DNA of 64,000 bases from positions 22,238,001-22,302,000 of the forward strand of contig NC_079888.1 of NCBI RefSeq assembly GCF_029227915.1. Reading direction: 5' to 3'. The notes beneath the pieces are model-generated. The model saw nothing but the letters and a program-made list of their open reading frames with translations, was not told the origin of the DNA and ran no database searches. The position numbers were made by a program, and so were the translations under genes. This DNA comes from Hydractinia symbiolongicarpus. Taxonomy: Eukaryota; Cnidaria; Hydrozoa; Anthoathecata; Hydractiniidae. Every line of letters starts with the position of its first letter. The stretch's first letter is position 1. Shown piece after piece: positions 62,233-64,000 of the stretch.

Positions 62233-64000
62233 TTTACTCCGTGGGTACTTTCTTTGTATACTTTTGACTATACGGGCCAAGCCGGGATTTACGGGAAATC
62301 GCGGGTTTTCGTTTGCCGGCGATTAAACTTCTTTTATTCAGCGTCTCATCAAAAATGAAAGCATTTTTAAAAACTACAAGTCTTATGCGTTTTAGTGGTG
62401 AAAAAATAATTTAAAAAATCGTTCTGGAAATGAGTTTACTCACAGGGTACTTTCTTTGTAACATTCGACTATACGTGCCAAGCCCGGGATTTACGGGAAA
62501 TCGCGGGTTTTCGTTTGCCGGCGATTATACTGCTTTTATTCAGCGTCTCATCAAAAATGAAAACATTCTTGAAAACTACAAGTCTCATGCGTTTTAGTGG
62601 TGAAATAATAATTTAAAAAATCGTTTGGGAAATGAGTTTACTCCCTAGGAACTTTCTTTGTATACTTTTAACTATACGGGCTGAGTCCAGGATTTACGGG
62701 AAATCGCGGGTTTTCGTTTGCCGGCGATTAAACATCTTTTATTCAGCGTCTCATCAAAAATGAAAACATTTTTGAAAACTTCAAGTCTCATGCGTTTTAG
62801 TGGTGAAAAAATAATTTAAAAAATCGTTCGGGAAATGAGTTTACTCCCTGGGTACTTTCTTTGTATACTTTTGACTATACGGGCCAAGCCGGGATTTACG
62901 GGAAATCGCGGGTTTTCGTTTGCCGGCGATTAAACTTCTTTTATTCAGCGGCTCATCAAAAATGAAAACATTTTTAAAAACTTCAAGTCTTATGCGTTTT
63001 AGTGTTGAAAAAATAATTTTAAAAATCGTTCTGGAAATGAGTTTACTCACAAGGTACTTTCTTTGTATACATTCGACTATACGGGCCAAGCCCGGGATTT
63101 ACGGGAAATCGCGGGTTTTCGTTTTCCGGCGATTAAACCTCTTTCATTAAGCGTCTCATGAAAAATGAAGACATTTTTGAAAACTACAAGTCTCATGCGT
63201 TTTAGTGGTGAAAAAAAAATTTAAAAAATCGATCTGGAAATGAGTTTACTCCCTGGGTACTTTTTTGTATACATTCGACTATACGGGCCAAGCCCCGGAT
63301 TTACGGGAAAACGCGGGATTTCATTTGCCGGCGATTAAACCTCTTTCATTAAGCGTCTCATCAAAAATGAAAACATTTTTGAAAACTACAAGTCTCATGC
63401 GTTTTAGTGGTGAAAAAATAATTTAAAAAATCGTTCGGGAAATGTGTTTACTCCCTGGGTACTTTCTTTGTATACTTTTGACTATACGGGCCGAGTCTGG
63501 GATTTACGGGAAATCGCGGATTTTCGTTTGCCGGCGATTAAACTTCTTTTATTCAGCGTCCCATCAAATATGAAAATATTTTTGAAAACTACAAGTCTCA
63601 TGCGTTTAGTGGTAAAAAAATAATATAAAAAATCGTTCGGGAAATGAGTTTACTCCCTGGGTACTTTCTTTGTATACTTTTGACTATACGGGCTAAGCCC
63701 GGGATTTACGGGATATTGCGGGTTTTCGTTTGCCGGCGATTAAACTTATTTTATTCAGCGTCTCATCAAAAATGAGAACATTTCTAAAAACTACAAGTCT
63801 TTTGCGTTTTAGTGGTGAAAAAATAATTTAAAAAATCGTTCTGGAAATGAGTTTACTCCCTGGGTACTTTCTTTCTATAGTTTTGACTATACGGGCCGAC
63901 TCCGGGATTTAGGGAAATCGCAGGTTTTCGTTTGCCGGCGATTAAACTGCTTTTTTTCAGCGTCTCATCAAAAATAAAAACATTTTTAAAAACTACAAGT
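62233..64000 (+). repeat. Eleven-unit higher-order repeat, copy 2, cut by the window end
   Basis: Units at 62233, 62435, 62637, 62840 and 63042 match 60006-61017 at an offset of 2,227. An E unit at 63245 (CCCCGG, AAAACGCGGG, TACTTTTTTGTATAC) is then inserted where copy 1 goes straight to P. P, K and R follow at 63446, 63648 and 63851, now 2,428 bases after their partners. The last unit is cut at the window end. Confidence 0.87.

Larger units (their letters stand above)
1..64000 (+). repeat. Tandem satellite array, ~203-base unit, ~316 copies
   Basis: The same unit of 202 or 203 bases recurs from the first to the last base with no foreign insertion. Unit starts (T of TTTACTCCC) fall at 1, 203, 406, 608, 811, 1014 and so on to 63851. 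Landmarks found in nearly every unit are GTATAC, GACTATACG, GCCGGCGATTA, TTCAGCGTC, ATGAAAA and GGGAAATGAG. All copies read in one direction; I found no inverted copy. The window begins at unit position 1 and ends inside a unit, so the array is longer than the window. This is non-coding satellite DNA. A centromeric or heterochromatic place is a reasonable inference from size and homogeneity but is not shown by the sequence. The family was not recognised. Confidence 0.99.

Noticed and set aside
1-64000. CRISPR array
   Set aside because: Repeats are regular, but there are no short repeats separated by unique spacers; the whole 203-base unit is repeated with no unique sequence between.
1-64000. 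CENP-B box (TTCGNNNNANNCGGG pattern)
   Set aside because: I checked the TTCG and CCCG sites on both strands of the consensus. The nearest, GTTCGGGAAATGAGTTT, keeps TTCG and the central A but not the CGGG end. No canonical box was seen; a systematic scan of all units was not possible.
1-64000. Mobile elements, rDNA, tRNA or telomere repeats within the array
   Set aside because: Unit spacing stays at about 202-204 bases apart from the short units noted (170-199 bases), leaving no room for an insertion, and no terminal repeats or foreign sequence were seen.
1-64000. Inverted segments within the array
   Set aside because: Every unit I traced reads with the TTTACTCCC end first on the + strand; no switch in direction was found.
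1-64000. Naming the species or a known satellite family
   Set aside because: I do not recognise the unit, and no gene or unique flank is present. A search of satellite and genome databases with one unit would be needed.

Overview
The whole 64 kb window is one uninterrupted head-to-tail satellite DNA array. The basic unit is about 203 bases (usually 202 or 203), every copy lies in the same orientation, and I count roughly 316 copies. The array enters at base 1 and leaves at base 64000 in mid-unit, so both ends lie outside the window. I see no protein gene, RNA gene, transposon, rDNA, telomeric repeat, CRISPR spacer or unique sequence. Arrays of this size and uniformity are typical of eukaryotic (peri)centromeric or other heterochromatin. 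The organism cannot be named from the sequence. The unit is about 37% G+C and keeps about 13 CpG sites, which argues mildly against a genome with heavy CpG methylation decay and fits an invertebrate; this is inference.

Unit anatomy, numbering from the T of TTTACTCCC (my own consensus, counted by hand as 203 bases): 1-36 T-rich leader with GTATAC; 37-92 GC-rich box of CGGG motifs ending in GCCGGCG; 93-119 conserved TTCAGCGTC region; 120-142 A/T hairpin AAAAATG-AAAA-CATTTTT; 143-188 A-rich tail; 189-203 TCGTTCGGGAAATGAG link. Shorthand for unit subtypes used below: P (GAGTCC, GTCCCATC, AAATATG; P2 = long-tailed, P3 = TTATATTTC, P4 = CGCGAATTTT, Pa/Pb/Pc = CTCCAATCTC forms, Pt = GGGTCGAG); K (CCAAGCCCGGG, often CTTATGCG); R (GATTTAGGG, AAACTGC); V (GAGTCCAGG, CGCAGG); O (TTTTAACTATACGGGACAAG, or CTACACGGGCC in the 50-58 kb zone); B (CATTCGACTATACGTGCC); M (CACAGGG with CATGCGAC); S (GTGTCTCATC, TTTTAATGG); T (CTTCTCTT or CTACTCTT, CATGGGC); X (CCAAGACGGG); A (ACAAGCCGGGAATT); E (CCCCGG, AAAACGCGGG, CCTCTTTCATTAAG).

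Layout: 1-8914 is dominated by a six-unit higher-order repeat P2-O-P-K-R-B (about 1,215 bases), interrupted at 5268-6279 by divergent E-like units. 8915-14174 is a mixed M/P/V zone with a 607-base three-unit repeat. 14175-21667 carries a six-unit (1,214) and an eight-unit (1,620) tandem duplication. 23490-27938 is an eleven-unit (2,224) tandem duplication. 28747-36438 is a nineteen-unit (3,845) duplication whose second copy has been locally rearranged. 37046-48542 is a five-unit P4-K4-R4-T4-B4 family with eight-unit and seventeen-unit supersets. 46753-49288 holds three copies of a 171-base deletion unit. 49695-57808 is built on a K-B-V triplet present eight times. 59016-60207 is a two-unit repeat. 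60006-64000 is an eleven-unit repeat cut by the window end.

The predicted reading frames of 62-121 residues are all translations of the repeat itself and are not genes. The main biology visible is array evolution: repeated unequal exchange in register, with hybrid units marking several exchange points, and local expansion of different unit cassettes in neighbouring domains.
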